In this document: piece after piece, positions 32,760-45,001 of the stretch
How the letters are laid out: every line of letters starts with the position of its first letter
Numbering within the stretch: the stretch's first letter is position 1
Assembly: GCF_036850765.1 (NCBI RefSeq)
Contig: NC_089498.1
Location: 49,217,795-49,281,794 of the forward strand
Reading direction: 5' to 3'
Length of the DNA stretch: 64,000 bases
Source: Saccopteryx bilineata
Lineage: Eukaryota > Chordata > Mammalia > Chiroptera > Emballonuridae
The notes under the pieces: model-generated
Told to the model about the DNA's origin: nothing
The model's input: the letters and a program-made list of their open reading frames with translations, nothing else
The model's database searches: none
Position numbers and translations under genes: made by a program

Positions 32760-34515
32760 TATTAGCTTCATCAAGGCAAAAACACGGCTGCCTATTTCTG
32801 CCACTCCAGGAAACAATTAAAAAAAAAGACAAATCTCATTGTTTCCATTCTGAACTTACTGAACAATTACTGAATCTTAGCTTCATTTTATGTGGTTATT
32901 GTGTGTGTGTGTGTGTATGTGTGTGAGTGTGTGTTTTAAAAGTCCATGGATATCCATTTCAAATCATTAACTCCAAAAAAGAAAGTGAGTATTTATGTAA
33001 CACATGAGTATAAAGTGAGTCAGGGATGCCAACATTGTCACATAAAAGTGTATCTTTAAAAGGCATCTATAGTACATAAAACTCTGATCAACAAAAAGCC
33101 AAAATCATGACGATTCCCGAGAGACTAAACTGCTGAGGACCTAAGACTGAAATTTTATCAAGTCCAAATGAACAACATTTTTTAATGCACTTTCTTTGTT
33201 CCTTTTCTCTGGGGTAGATATTGAAGTTATGGCTGAAATCCTTGGCATTGTCATAGTAACTTCAACGTTTAAAGGGCTGCAACTCATATTTCAGATGCTA
33301 GCCTGTGAGTGCTCTCAAGAAACAAGAGGACCACTTTATTCAGCAGTGTTGGCAGTTTGACCTTTGGGGAAACATGCTGTATTATCTTTCATACTGTTAC
33401 ACTATTTGTTAATTTGCCCGTCAAATTAACATAGTAAACTATTTACAGCTGTTCTATGTAATGTTTTACTGACAATAATTCCCATAAATGTGGACTGTGG
33501 ACTCTTGTCATTTAAAAAAGAACTACTTCATTAATCAAGGGCTCTTAAATCCAAATTCCAATTTAAATATGGTATTCTTTACCAAGATTTTCTAGTTATG
33601 AGAGCATATGAGAAGAAATGCCAGTTTAAAAGGTTGGGAAATATCTTCTCAACCCACATGTACAAATCCAACTTTTAGGCTACCAAACAATACGACATTC
33701 TTTAGACCCTGCTGTTCAAAAGCCTTTGGAAATTTTAAAACATATAAAGTCTTGATTCGAAAAGTACAACTTACCCCAGAAGAATTTAGCAGAAAACAAA
33801 AATAACCTAGCTAAACTCCCACTCCCCTCTCCAAACAGATCGTAAAGTCTAGAAAGGCCAAATTCTCATCCTATATAATTCTAAGAATTCCCATAGGGAA
33901 ATTTGTGAAAGAATTTAGAAACTTCACTTGTGGAAATTCTCATAGATCTATATAGGATGAGAATTTGATTTATAAACAATAAACAAAATTCTTTAAGATA
34001 CAATCTTTGCCCTCACTTAAGCTCCAAATATTAATTTGGAAATGATCATCTTGAGGTTCCAATACACTGTTTCTTGGTTTCCCAAGAATTCAGTCAGTCA
34101 CTCAGTAACATAAAATATCTTTATGTCCCTACCACCATAAAGGGACATAAGGTATTTGAAAAATTGTCCCATTCTTTTTCTTTTTTTATCCAATTTTCAG
34201 TAAGGTGAAAGCTAGGTTACATACGACAAAATTTTAGGCAGAAGGGTTGTATGATTATATTTGCATATACGGTTTTTTAAACTGCAAAAATGGCATAGGC
34301 TTGTTGTAAAACAGAGAAGCATATAAAATAAAATAAACAAGTCCTCAAAAAAATCTAATAGACCTTAAAAATTAATATAATTCACATATTTCTCTTTTCA
34401 AAGCAAAGAGAAAAAAATGAGGTAGGGTTATTAGGTAGCAACTGAATAATTTTGAGACCTTCACCTACTTAGAATTCACTATAGCATTTTCTCCAAGGGA
34501 AAGAGAGTGGGGGTT
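32760..34515. other. Repeat-poor non-coding interval
   Basis: Contains an imperfect (GT)n at 32899-32934. No gene or mobile element recognised. Confidence 0.4.
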
Positions 34516-34519
34516 CTTT

Positions 34520-34742
34520 TGTGTGTGGGCGGGGAGGGAAAGACAGACAGGACGGGAGAGAGATGAGAAGCACCAACTCACAGTTGCATCACTTTAGTTT
34601 GTCATTGTTTGCTTTCTCATATGTGCCTTGTCTGGGGTGTTCCAGCTAAGCCAGTGACCCCTTGCTCAAGCCAGCAACAGTGGGCTTCAAGCTAGCGACA
34701 TCTGGGATCAAGACAGTGAACATGGTGTTATGTCTATGATCA
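34520..34742 (-). mobile_element. Type B bat SINE, head missing
   Basis: GA-rich tail, CACCAACTCACAGTTGCATC, ATATGTGCCTTG and CTCAAGCCAG motifs on the minus strand. The tRNA-like head is absent; a plus-strand SINE begins 13 bp further on. Confidence 0.8.
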
Positions 34743-34755
34743 AAAGTGGGAGTTC

Positions 34756-35118
34756 TCACCTGACCAGGTGGTGGCACAGTGGATAGAGCATTGTATTGGG
34801 GCCAAGTTTAAAACCCCGAGGTCACTGGCTTGAGCATGGACTCACCAGCTTGAGCACGGGGTTGCTGGCTTGAGTGTGGGATAATAGACATGACCCCATG
34901 GTTGCTGGCTTGAGCCCAAGGTTGCTGGCTTGAGCAAGGGGGTCACTCGCACTGCTGTAGCTCCCCAGTCAAGGTACATATGAGAAAGCAGTCAGTGAAC
35001 AACTAAGGAGACTAAGGAGCCACAATGAAGAATTGATGCTTCTCATCTCTCTCCCTTCTTGTCTATCTATCTCTATCTGTCCCTTTCTTTGCCTGTCACT
35101 CTGTCTCTGTCACAAAAA

Positions 35119-35146
<28 letters not shown>
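34756..35146 (+). mobile_element. Type B bat SINE
   Basis: Head CACCTGACCAGGTGGTGG (boundary within the duplication), repeated GGCTTGAGC motifs, CT-rich end and >20-nt poly(A). AAAGTGGGAGTTC and AAAGTGAGAGTTC (34743-34755 and 35147-35159) flank it with one mismatch. Confidence 0.92.
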
Positions 35147-35149
<3 letters not shown>

Positions 35150-35699
35150 GTGAGAGTTCCCAATCTGCCTCAGTTGGTAAGGTAAAGTTACTGTGATACA
35201 AATACAGAAACAGAAATTAAGGTCAGGGCTATGGAAGAGCAGAAACAGGTTTGGTCATGCTAACCATGCTCAGAACACTGGAGGTCTAAAGAGGACAGGG
35301 CGAGAGGATTCCCCAGGTCAGAAGATTGCAAAAGTCAGGTCAGTTACAGAGACAAGACAACCTGGAGGTCCAGAACTGCTACCAGTGACACCTTAATAAC
35401 GTATCCTCCTTTCTCACTTGTTCTTGAATTTCAGGTTAACCAATTCATGTGCACTCTAGTCTGAGAGTGAGAACAGCAGACTTTTACGAGGGTAATAGTT
35501 AACACCGGTGGTGGTATTGAGCTGGTTTGCACCGATTCAGCAAAACCAATACATAATTTTTTGTTGAGTTTGGCAAACCAGTTGTTAAAATGGCACTTGT
35601 AATCAGGGTTCCCTCTTAGGTGGGTACTTGGATGGAAATTACAAATTTATATTACTTTTTTTTAATGTTCATCTGCAAAACAGCGTGTGTGTTTTTGTT

Positions 35700-36072
35700 T
35701 TGTTTTTTTTTTTGCATTTTTCGAAGCTGGAAACGGGGAGGCAGTCAGACAGACTCCCGCATGCGCCCGACTGGGATCCACCCGGCATGCCCACCAAGGG
35801 GCGATGCTCTGCCCATCTGGGGCATCGCTCTGTTGCATCCAGAGCCATCCTAGCGCCTGAGGCAGAGGCCACAGAGCCATCCCCAGCGCCCAGGCCATCT
35901 TTGCTCCAATGGAGCCTCCCCTGCGGGAGGGGAAGAGAGAGACAGAGAGGAAGGAGAGGGGGAGGGGTGGAGAAGCAGATGGGTGCTTCTCCTGTGTGCC
36001 CTGGCCGGGAATCAAACCCGGGACTCCTGCACGCCAGGCCGACGCTCTACCACTGAGCCAACCGGCCAGGGC
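35700..36072 (-). mobile_element. Type A bat SINE
   Basis: Near-complete minus-strand copy with a T-run tail and head GGCCCTGGCCGGTTGGCTC. CAAAACAGC occurs on both sides (35686-35694 and 36073-36081). Confidence 0.94.
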
Positions 36073-36499
36073 CAAAACAGCATATTTTAAGCTCCCATAG
36101 TAATGTTCATTCTGTACACAGGTGAAATAAATGGCAAGTCAGGATGCAATCAAGAAGCAATATGGAAGCAGGATGCAATATGGAAATATCTTAAATAAGT
36201 TTTATTGTTTTCGTCAGATATTATTTAATATTTTTCCATTAATATTTTAAAACTCTTACAACACAATCTAGTTTTGTGTACATCTTTTATTCTTATTTAA
36301 GTATTAAATGCATAAAATAATGAACTACTTTTTGCTATATTGTTTCTTTAATACTTAAAACGGTCATTAGAGCAGAGAACTGGATGTTAAATTATTTGAA
36401 TCCCACCACTGATTACATCTATGTCACTACCATGGAGTTGTTAGTCACTCTAGCTGAGTCACTCACTCAACTAACCCTCACTTAAACACCATTTCATTC

Positions 36500-36610
36500 T
36501 AGGAGCCATATAAGAACTATCTTACAGTTGAGGAAACTCATGCTCAGAGCTTGAACAATTTACTCATGGTCATGAAGTTAATAAACCAGGAAGCAGAATT
36601 TAAGCCCAAA
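36500..36610 (-). repeat. MIR core fragment
   Basis: ACAGTTGAGGAAACTCATGC and TTACTCATGGTCATGAAG in reverse MIR order. Confidence 0.55.
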
Positions 36611-36617
36611 CTAACAA

Positions 36618-36748
36618 TAGCTCAGTTGGGAGCATGGTCCCAGATGGACAGAGCATCCACCCCAAACAGGGTTTGCCAGGTGGATCCCAGGGCACATGTG
36701 GGATTCTGTCTATCTTCCCTCCTCTCACTTGGAAAAGAAGAAAAAATA
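36618..36748 (+). mobile_element. Type A SINE fragment, decayed
   Basis: TAGCTCAGTTGGGAGCATG, CCCAGATGGACAGAGCATC, CAGGTGGATCCCAGGGCAC and GGGATTCTGTCTATC are diverged type A modules with the central CT-rich part deleted. Confidence 0.65.
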
Positions 36749-36769
36749 GAATCTGATGGGCAGTACGTT

Positions 36770-37860
36770 TACACACACATAGTGGGTATTACAATAAGAT
36801 CCCATGATGGAAGCATTTGTAGAGCAAAGAAAAGAAATGGAAACTATGTCCTGAACAAGTCTTTAAAAAACAACTTCATCTTTCCCAGCTTCAGTTTCTT
36901 CATCTCTGAAATTATGCAATTTGAATTTTCTAATTTCAAATGTCTCTTCAGCTCTAGGACTTTGGGACCATTATTTTTCTTACACTTATGGAGAGTCAGT
37001 TTTTATTACACTTCTTCAGTGGTAATGATTCAGTCTCTCAAGACAAACTTAGATTAACAGAAGACCAAATTATAAGCCTTCTGTGTATTTCTCCAAATAG
37101 ATTCAGAATATTTGCTTCATGGTAGCCAGGTGTCAATAATAAACTAACAAAACACCCTACACCCTTTTTAAGTGGAAGGCATGTATACTTAGAACCAGCT
37201 TAAATAAGAAAATTATTTATGTGATTTGCATTAATTTCTTCAGATAGAAGGTACTTTTCATAGCTTTAATTTTGCCACAGAAGTGACTAGAGACTCTATT
37301 TCCTTTTGGTGTGAAATACAAACTGAGAGGAGCAAAAGAAGGTGAGGGTTCTTGGTGGCTTACGTATTAAATGAGGAGTAGAAGATATGACACGGGACAA
37401 CTTTATCACCCTCTGCAGGAGGAATAGAAAACAGAACGGATGGAGTCCACTTAGACTGTTTGAAATGTTTCTGAACTTGATAATTGGAGACAAAGTAAGA
37501 GAGTCTGATCTGCCAACCAAAACCCCTGAAGCTCAGAAGGGAGATATCTGAAAGAGGAAGGAAGAGGCCCTTAAACTTGAAAGGAAAATATGACCTAACC
37601 GCCACCTTATTTGACCTCAGTGATGCTTAATAGTTTGGGCCAGGCTACGAATAGAGCAGCATGGTTGACCAGCTACTTGGAGGAAGACCATGATTACAAA
37701 GCAGGAATCGTGTAAGATCAAGTTGATATAAGATCAAGTAGGTGAGAAATCCTTAAAACTAGACTCATCTTTACAAAGGAAGGGAACACACTGCCATTTA
37801 TTGCTGTTTTCAGAGTGCCAAAAGCAATTTTGGCACATGAATGCTTAATTAATATTTGTA
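36770..37860. other. Unassigned non-coding sequence
   Basis: No coding signal or recognised repeat. Confidence 0.45.
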
Positions 37861-37867
37861 GAATGAG

Positions 37868-38168
37868 TCCTGGCCTGTTGGCTCAGCAGTACAGTGTCGA
37901 CCTGGCATGTGGAAGTCCCAAGTTTGATTCCCAGTCAGGGCACACAGGAGAAGTGATCATCTGCTTCTCCTCCCTCTTTTCTCTATCTCTCTTCCCCTCC
38001 CACAGCCATGGCTTGAACACATCATCCCCTGGCACTGAGGCACTAAAAATAGCTTGTTGACTAGCATGGCCCCAGATGGGCAGAGCATCAGCCCCAGACA
38101 GGGGTTGCTGGCCAGATTCCGGTTGGGGTGCATATGGGAGTCTGTCTCTGTATCTCCCCTACTTTCAC

Positions 38169-38170
<2 letters not shown>
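37868..38170 (+). mobile_element. Type A bat SINE, diverged
   Basis: TCCTGGCCTGTTGGCTCAG head with a weakened B box (AAGTTTGATTCCC), the CT-rich segment and GGGAGTCTGTCTCTG end. Its tail has been replaced or expanded into the adjacent AT repeat. Confidence 0.9.
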
Positions 38171-38209
<39 letters not shown>

Positions 38210-38268
38210 ATATATATTTATATTTTATATTTATATATATAAACATATATATATATAAATATATTTTT
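38171..38268 (+). repeat. (TA)n microsatellite, imperfect
   Basis: Long TATA tract with AAACATATATA interruptions, grown from the SINE tail. Confidence 0.95.
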
Positions 38269-38279
38269 GTAGAATGAAT

Positions 38280-38745
38280 GAATAAAGGAATAAATGATCA
38301 TTTACTGTTGGGAATGGAGTTCCAGTTTGCACATGGATGAATGGAAGAAAGTGCAGGCCAGCAAAAGCAATTATCAGAACTGGAGCATAAGATCTAGATA
38401 GATGGGGAGTTCAACAGAAGAAAAGATCAAGAAAGGGACATTTACTGCCAGAAGAGAAAAATTTAGGAGCACAGATTTTGGAAGCATTTGAATAGAAACT
38501 AGTAGACCTTTGTCTTCAACCTCTGCCTTGATGCCTTGTTTGATTGCAGGCAGAGAATGTGACTTGATATTTTCCTCTTACACAGTTGATGTTTTCTCCT
38601 ATTTTTAAAGGAACATTAAAGATTCCTTAAACACAATAGTTTATAAATACTTCTTCTTTGGGGCTAGACATCATGAACGGATCTGTGTCCAAAACATAGG
38701 CTTCAAATATTTCTACTTTCTCTTCAGAATCAGTGTGCTAAAGAT
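38280..38745. other. Unassigned non-coding sequence
   Basis: No gene or recognised element. Confidence 0.45.
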
Positions 38746-39145
38746 GAACATTTATTTATTCAACAAATAGAGAGCACCCACTATTTTACAGATTCTATTC
38801 CAAGCATGGACAAATTTTTCTTTATGTTGAATAGCTCAGTAGGCATATACAGAGAGCAATTGGGAAGCTACAGAATATTTAGGATCACTTTATTTTCATT
38901 ATTTCTAAGTGTTTTGAGAGAGTGCTTTGCATACTCCCTCACTCCACATTCATTTCTCTTCTCTCTGTCACCTGGTCTGAAGCCCCGGTTGCCCAGGAAA
39001 CTACCCTTCTCTATGGTTATCCATGAGGTCTCATCTTTTGGACATTGTTCAGGTCTTTCATTTTTCAACATCTGTTGAAGCATTTGACATTATTGATCAT
39101 TCTTTATTAAAACTTCTACCTTCCCTGCTTTTCTTTTTTTCTTTA

Positions 39146-39327
39146 ATCTTTTCTTAAATATTTTTAAAAATTATTTATTAATTTTAGAGAGAGAAAGGGA
39201 GGAGAGAGAGGGACAAAGAGAGAGAAACATTGATCTGTTCCTGTATGTACCATGACCTGGGAGTGAAATGGCAACCTCTGCATACCAGAATGAGGCTCTA
39301 ACCCACCAAGCTATCCGGCCAGGGCAT
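39146..39327 (-). mobile_element. VES-like bat SINE
   Basis: Minus-strand copy. The head reads GCCCTGGCCGGATAGCTTGG, then a VES-type body with GAAACATTGATCTG in plus sense and a GAGA-rich end. The plus-strand A/T stretch at 39146-39180 is its tail. Diverged from the A, B and C types. Confidence 0.8.
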
Positions 39328-39414
39328 ATCCTGGTTTTCTTATCAATGGTATACACAGTATGTTCTAAAAATGTATAAACTTTTCTTGGAACCACAGAGG
39401 TATGAGGACACATC

Positions 39415-39570
39415 TCATCTGTGTCATCTTATAAACCTGAGCAAATTAACTAACCCAGGTTAGTTTCTTCATCTGTATAATTGAGATGCTTACAGCTTCA
39501 TTCAACACCCCCAGTATTGCTTTTGTAAGACTATGTGAAGGCAGTGCTTTGCATGGAGTAGAATGGGATC
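39415..39570 (+). repeat. MIR element, diverged
   Basis: AACCTGAGCAAATTAACTAAC and TTTCTTCATCTGTATAATTG are the MIR core. Confidence 0.6.
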
Positions 39571-39599
39571 AATGTAAGGGTTCTACTTGGGTTCCTCTT

Positions 39600-40253
39600 C
39601 CCTCCATCTGGACTGCTACTAGCTTACCTTAGGTATTCATTATCTCCTCCCTGAGTTATTTCAATGGCCTTCTCACCAGTCCCCCTGCCTTCAGTCTCTC
39701 ACAGCTCTATTCTACTTCTCGGCCATGGACTTTCTGAAATGCATATCTGATCATACCATGTTCCTTCTCAAAATTCAACAGTGGAACCATGTGACCCCTA
39801 GGAAAAGCAAAGTCTAGACTCCTAAGCATGATGTGACATCGGCTTATCTCTCTGGCCTTGTTAACCACAATAGCCTCCCATACCCTGCACTTTGGCCATG
39901 TTGATCGGAGTGCTCTGTGTGCTCATTTACCTCCATGCTTTTGCACAACTCTTCCTCTACTTGAAAAGCCTTTTCCTGTCCCCTCCTTTTCTGCCTGGAT
40001 AACTTCTGGGTGTTCTTCAAGATTCAGCTCATCATTACAACTTTTAAAATTCTTCCTAAAATAGAAAGCGTTAGCTCTACCTCTGAAGTGCTTCAATATT
40101 ATCTCATGCTTGCATTATGTTTTAACCATTTATCTTGCTTCCCAATTAGGTATGCACTCCCTGAGGAACTGTATCTGTGTCCCGTTCTTTTCACAGGACC
40201 TGGCACCTAGTATGCTCAATACATGTTTGTTGACCTAATTACATAATCAATGA
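39600..40253 (+). repeat. L2 LINE 3' end
   Basis: L2 phrases in order: TTTCAATGGCCTTCTCACC, CTGATCATACCATGTTCC, TACCTCCATGCTTTTGCAC, CTTCAAGATTCAGCTCATC, GGTATGCACTCCCTGAGG and CTCAATACATGTTTGTTGACC. A decayed ancient LINE with no open frame. Confidence 0.85.
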
Positions 40254-40254
40254 G

Positions 40255-40900
40255 TTTAAATGTTTTGGCGAGCACAGAAGCAGGGGAAAAAAAATCATAG
40301 CATGGAATTAAAGCCAGTATTAATGTAGAAGTCAATCAACCAGGACTAAGTGGGCAAATTTGTAGAATTAATAGTAAAGGCAGTGTGAAACAGAATCAGA
40401 ATAAACATAACAATAAACATGTTTACAACATGTATTTTTTCAATGGTCCAATGAGGAAATAAATTCTACTTTTTCAAAAGCAAAGGAATGTATAGGAGTA
40501 TAAACAAGTTTGAGAACTAGGAGCTATGATCAAATGCTCCTATGTAAATTATTTGGAGCTCACAGAATGAAATGAGGCCACAGGATAGCCATGGAGTTGA
40601 CCAGTAGACTGTGTATTGACCAGCTCCTATAGAACTCACTGACTGAGATGAGAAGCATTCCAGGAAATGACCCTGTCTTTTGAAATCATGAGAATTTAGC
40701 CTACTTTGAAGAGGGGATCTGCGCCTAGCCACGTAACAGTTTCAATAGAAGAATGATGTTGAAATCATGTGTTTCTACATGTGTTTTCATGGCTTTTAAC
40801 TCTTTCCTTAAGATTCCCTTGAACCACCTCAACACACTAAGTAGAGCTGGTAATATTGTGTTGTTAAATGTCTCAAACTATTATATTTTAGCATTGTCCA
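40255..40900. other. Unassigned non-coding sequence
   Basis: No gene or recognised element. Confidence 0.45.
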
Positions 40901-40914
40901 CTAAATTAGTTCTT

Positions 40915-41086
40915 ACTGATTTTACAGAGGGGAGGGGATGGGAACGAGAAGTAGTTGCTTCACTCTAGCTGTTCATTGGTTGCTTCTCATATGTGCCTTG
41001 ACCATATGAGGCAAGCCCAGGGTTTTAAACCAGCGACCTCAGCATTCCAGGTCAGAGCTCTCTCTACTGCACTACCACAGGTCAGG
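40915..41086 (-). mobile_element. Type C bat SINE
   Basis: Minus-strand copy ending in the plus-sense head CACTACCACAGGTCAGGC, with TATGTGCCTTGACC. CTAAATTAGTTCTTA and CTAAATTTATTTCTTA on its flanks look like an old duplication. Confidence 0.85.
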
Positions 41087-41285
41087 CTAAATTTATTTCT
41101 TAGATCACATCATATTTTCATGGGGACAAGTTTACCTTGTGGCTTCCTAGATCTGAAATTACAATTTAGCCTCAATTATCAGAGCACCTTTCTTGTTTGA
41201 AATTAGTAATAAAGATCAAGAGCATACAACTGGCAGTTCTGTACATTTAACTCTTCAGGGCTTTTATACTGATATTGTCCAAGGT

Positions 41286-41436
41286 TTTCCTTTTTGAGAG
41301 AGAGAGAAAGTAGCATCAACTCATTCCACTTAGTTGTGCATTTTGCTTGCTTCTCACATGTCCTGCCGTGGTCTCGAACTGGCAGCCTCGGCATTCCATG
41401 GCAATGCTCTATCCACTGCGCAACCAGTCAAGGCCT
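41286..41436 (-). mobile_element. Type C-related SINE, diverged
   Basis: GAGAGAGAGAAAGTAGCATC, a tRNA-like head in reverse sense with GGTCTCGAACTGGCAGCC and ATCCACTGCGCAACCAG. Flanks are not clearly duplicated. Confidence 0.75.
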
Positions 41437-41545
41437 AAGTTTTATCTTCTGAATTTACAATGTAAAAATAATAAAATTAGAACACATACATAATTTTAGG
41501 ATAAAATTAACTTATATTAAATGCTGATCAAAACTTTAAGTTCTC

Positions 41546-41929
41546 AGCCCTGGCCGGTTGGCTCAGTGGTAGAGCGTCGGCCTGGCATGCAGGAATCCCG
41601 GGTTTGATTCCCAGCCAGGGCACACAGGAGAAGCGCCATCTGCTTCTCCACCCCTCCCCCTCCTCTTCCTCTCTGTCTCTCTCTTCCCCTCCCGCAGTCA
41701 AGGCTCCATTGGAGCAAGGTTGGCCCAGGCACTGAGGATGGCTCTATGGCCTCTGCTTCAGGCGCTAGAATGGCCCTGGTCACAACACAGCAATGCCCCA
41801 GATGGGCAGAGCATCACCTCCTGGTGGGCATGCCGGGTGGATCCCGGTGGGGCGCATGCGGGAGTCTGTCTGACTGCCTCCCCGTTTCCAACTTCAGAAA
41901 AATACAAAAAAACAAAAAAAAAACCCCAC
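41546..41929 (+). mobile_element. Type A bat SINE with exact target-site duplication
   Basis: Complete copy, head CCCTGGCCGGTTGGCTCAG, short A-rich tail. AAACTTTAAGTTCTC flanks it exactly at 41531-41545 and 41930-41944. Confidence 0.96.
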
Positions 41930-42004
41930 AAACTTTAAGTTCTCTTGTTTAATTTCTTTGAATAATAAAACTATAAATATTTTAAATGATTTGTTAAAAG
42001 TTTT

Positions 42005-42290
42005 TTGCTATCTCACTTATATGTGACATCTAAAAAGAAAACAAACTTGTAGTAGATACAGAGAACAGATTGGTGGTTCCACGGTCAGGGGTTGGCAGTA
42101 GATGAAATAGGTGACTGTGGTCAAAAGGTACATACTTTCAATTATAAGACAAGTTCTGGTAATGTAATGTACAACATGGTGACTATAGTTAACAGTACAT
42201 TAGTGTGTGTTTGAAAGTTGCTAAGAGAGTAAATTTTAAAAGTTCTCTTCAAATGGGTAAGTGCAAAAAAGTCTTTGGATTTTTATTCTT
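42005..42290 (+). repeat. Old L1 3'UTR fragment
   Basis: CTATCTCACTTATATGTG, GTAGATACAGAGAACAGATT, GGTTCCACGGTCAGGGG and TAGTTAACAGTACATTAG follow the L1 3'UTR layout also seen near 10600. Confidence 0.65.
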
Positions 42291-42350
42291 TTATTAAACT
42301 TATGGAAAGTTTCATGTATTCTCCAGTTTTATGAATATTGCCTTCACATA

Positions 42351-42562
42351 GACCAAAAATTGGCAAACCACAGCCCATAGGCCGAATTCTGATTTTGTAA
42401 ACAAATTCTTATTGAAAGACACCTATTCATTTCTGTATTATCTAAAATTGCTTTCATGCTATAAAGTCAGATTGCATAGTTATAACAGAATATCTATGTG
42501 GCACAAAAAAATCTAAAATATTTGCTATTTGACTCTTTACAAAATAAATTTGCTGACCTTTG
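42351..42562 (+). repeat. Old hAT-type MITE
   Basis: Imperfect terminal inverted repeats (ATTGGCAAACCACAGCCC at the left; TTTGCTGACCTTTG at the right) surround a body that matches a common mammalian Charlie-group MITE consensus from memory. Diverged, with ends uncertain. Confidence 0.6.
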
Positions 42563-42599
42563 ATATGACAGTGAATATTAAGACAAATAAGTAAGGCCT

Positions 42600-43480
42600 C
42601 CTCTTTAGAGTTCCTGAGCTGACAGACTTTAGGGTAATTTTGCTTAGAAATTAAAAATAAAAAGCTTTAAAAAGCAAAAATACTTGTCAGCAATCAAAAA
42701 TGAATTTCAGCCTCACCATTAATTTTTTTCAACTAATTGTTAGAGTTCCTTGCTCATCACCAAACATGTTTTGAAGTTTAATATAATGGGCATTTTATTT
42801 GCATAATGAGTTACTTGGCTCTATTTCTTTAATTCTTTGAAAGCCATATATGTGACCTTCATTTTCAGGTTTAGGGGAGATGGTCTGCAATCTGGAACTA
42901 ATTTTTTATAAGAAAGTAGAAAAGATGAAATAAAATCTCTAAGTCAGAGGCTCTAATGACTCATAAAATCTTTCTGGGCTCTATTTAAATCATTTGAAAC
43001 TGAAATGAATGATTCATATATGTGATGGCTTTTGCAGAAGTAAGAAAGGAATTATGATTCATCTACAAGAGCTTTGTTCTGATGGCACAGGGTGGAGAAA
43101 TGCACTTCTAAGGTCTTGAAATGTGTCTTTTCTTGCACATGTTCTTTTCCCTAGTTTTGGATTCCAAATGGAAAACAAGGCTAATTCAATTAACTTCCCT
43201 AATCACATTTCTGTGGAAATATTCACAAACAGTACCTGAAAATGACAAGTCATTCCTGATCCTTCTCATTGTAATTCAACTAATGAGTAAATGACACGTG
43301 TATGGACTTTTATTTGTTCTTATCCACACCATATGTGTAAAAAAATTTGCATAACAGATGATTTCCTGAATGGTTTAACAATTTGGTATAAAGTAACATT
43401 TTTATAAAATGAGTCATATTTTTTTACTTATTTAAATTGTATTTCCAGAAATGGGTCTCCACTAACGCTTTTTTTTGCAT
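42600..43480. other. Unassigned non-coding sequence
   Basis: No gene or recognised repeat. Confidence 0.45.
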
Positions 43481-43486
43481 CACATC

Positions 43487-43487
<1 letters not shown>

Positions 43488-43542
<55 letters not shown>

Positions 43543-43554
43543 TATATATATATC
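43488..43554 (+). repeat. (TA)n microsatellite
   Basis: Nearly uninterrupted TA tract of ~65 bp, with one AATATA break. Confidence 0.97.
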
Positions 43555-43709
43555 CAGAATTAAAACAAATCACAGTTTTCATAGAGAAACACAATTTACA
43601 AATAGCCTTACTCAAATATTTTCTGAAAGTAGGAAAGTTATAAAAAATAAACAATAAGCCAAAAACTATTTTCTAATTGCAAAAAATGCATTACAAAAAT
43701 ACAAAATTG

Positions 43710-44098
43710 AGCCCTGGCCGGTTGGCTCAGCGGTAGAGCGTCGGCCTAGCGTGCGGAGGACCCGGGTTCGATTCCCGGCCAGGGCACACAGGAGAAGCGC
43801 CCATTTGCTTCTCCACCCCTCCGCCGGGCTTTCCTCTCTGTCTCTCTCGTCCCCTCCCGTAGCCAAGGCTCCATTGGAGCAAAGATGGCCTGGGCGCTGG
43901 GGATGGCTCTGTGGCCTCTGCCTCAGGCGCTAGAGTGGCTCTGGTCGCAACATGGCGATTCCCAGGATGGGCAGAGCATCGCCCCCTGGTGGGCAGAGCG
44001 TCGCCCCTGGTGGGCATGCCGGGTGGATCCCGGTCGGGCGCATGCGGGGGTCTGTCTGACTGTCTCTCCCTGTTTCCAGCTTCAGAAAAATGGAAAAA
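43710..44098 (+). mobile_element. Type A bat SINE, best-preserved copy
   Basis: Full head (GCCCTGGCCGGTTGGCTC), intact B box GGGTTCGATTCCC and tandem CCCCTGGTGGGCAGAGCGTC modules at 43981-44015. AAAATACAAAATTG flanks it exactly (43696-43709 and 44099-44112). High CpG retention suggests recent insertion. Confidence 0.96.
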
Positions 44099-44114
44099 AA
44101 AATACAAAATTGGA

Positions 44115-45000
44115 AATATAGTATTATTCAGTATCTTAAATTATTGAAAGGGAGAAGTTTCATCTCACTGCTTAATGTATACAGATTAAACAAAACTGGA
44201 AAGAAATAGGAACAAAAAGCTTTCACATCTATTTGAACAACTCTTCTCCCCTTAAAGTCACCATAACTATCTTTTTAAGACATAATCTGGCCACTTTCCA
44301 CATATTTTAGGTGAGGTGCTGAAGGTATAGTTTAAACACATTTAACAATTGCATTTATCTAATATGTGTACTATTTCATTAAAAACTTGCCTTTTCTTTC
44401 GTCTTTCATAAGTATACTGCTGCGGATGAGAGTAGGAGATGGGAGTAAAAGCAAGTAACAAAAAAATCCAGCAAAACAGGAGAAACAACAGAGCCAAGTT
44501 CATGCTAATAATGATTTTCATAGATGGAAGCATTTTAATTCTATAAGTTAACTCAGTCTGCAAGTTACATCACCAATGTCATTCATGTTTTGCCCATAAA
44601 AACAGATTTCTATGTATTATAAATACTAATATTGAAGTCTGAGTGTTCTAATAATGACTGTCAAAGCAGATAGATGCCTAGCTGTCCTTTTTAGCCCCGG
44701 TAATTCTGATTCTCTCCATTAGGTCAACAGCTCCTCCCTTAGCAGGGCAGTGGTAGGCATAATGAGGGCTAAATTTGTGCCTGTTGCATTTGCATTTTGC
44801 TCCTAGCACTTAAATATTTGTTGACCTACTGACTGTCCTTTGTTTATTTATGCTAACTCCTGCTATTGTCCCTTTGTTTTCCTCTTCTGATGATTTCACC
44901 TATTACCTTAATATTCTCATGCCCCTCTTCTCTGTACTGGTATTAATTCTCTCCTAACACATCAGTCAAATATAGCACAATCATCTCTCTTTTTCTCGCC
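44115..45000. other. Unassigned non-coding sequence
   Basis: No gene or recognised element. Confidence 0.45.
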
Positions 45001-45001
45001 C

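Noticed and set aside
43735..43785. Apparent tRNA gene (A and B boxes)
   Set aside because: The tRNA-like sequence is the SINE head; the cloverleaf is degenerate and continues into the SINE body.
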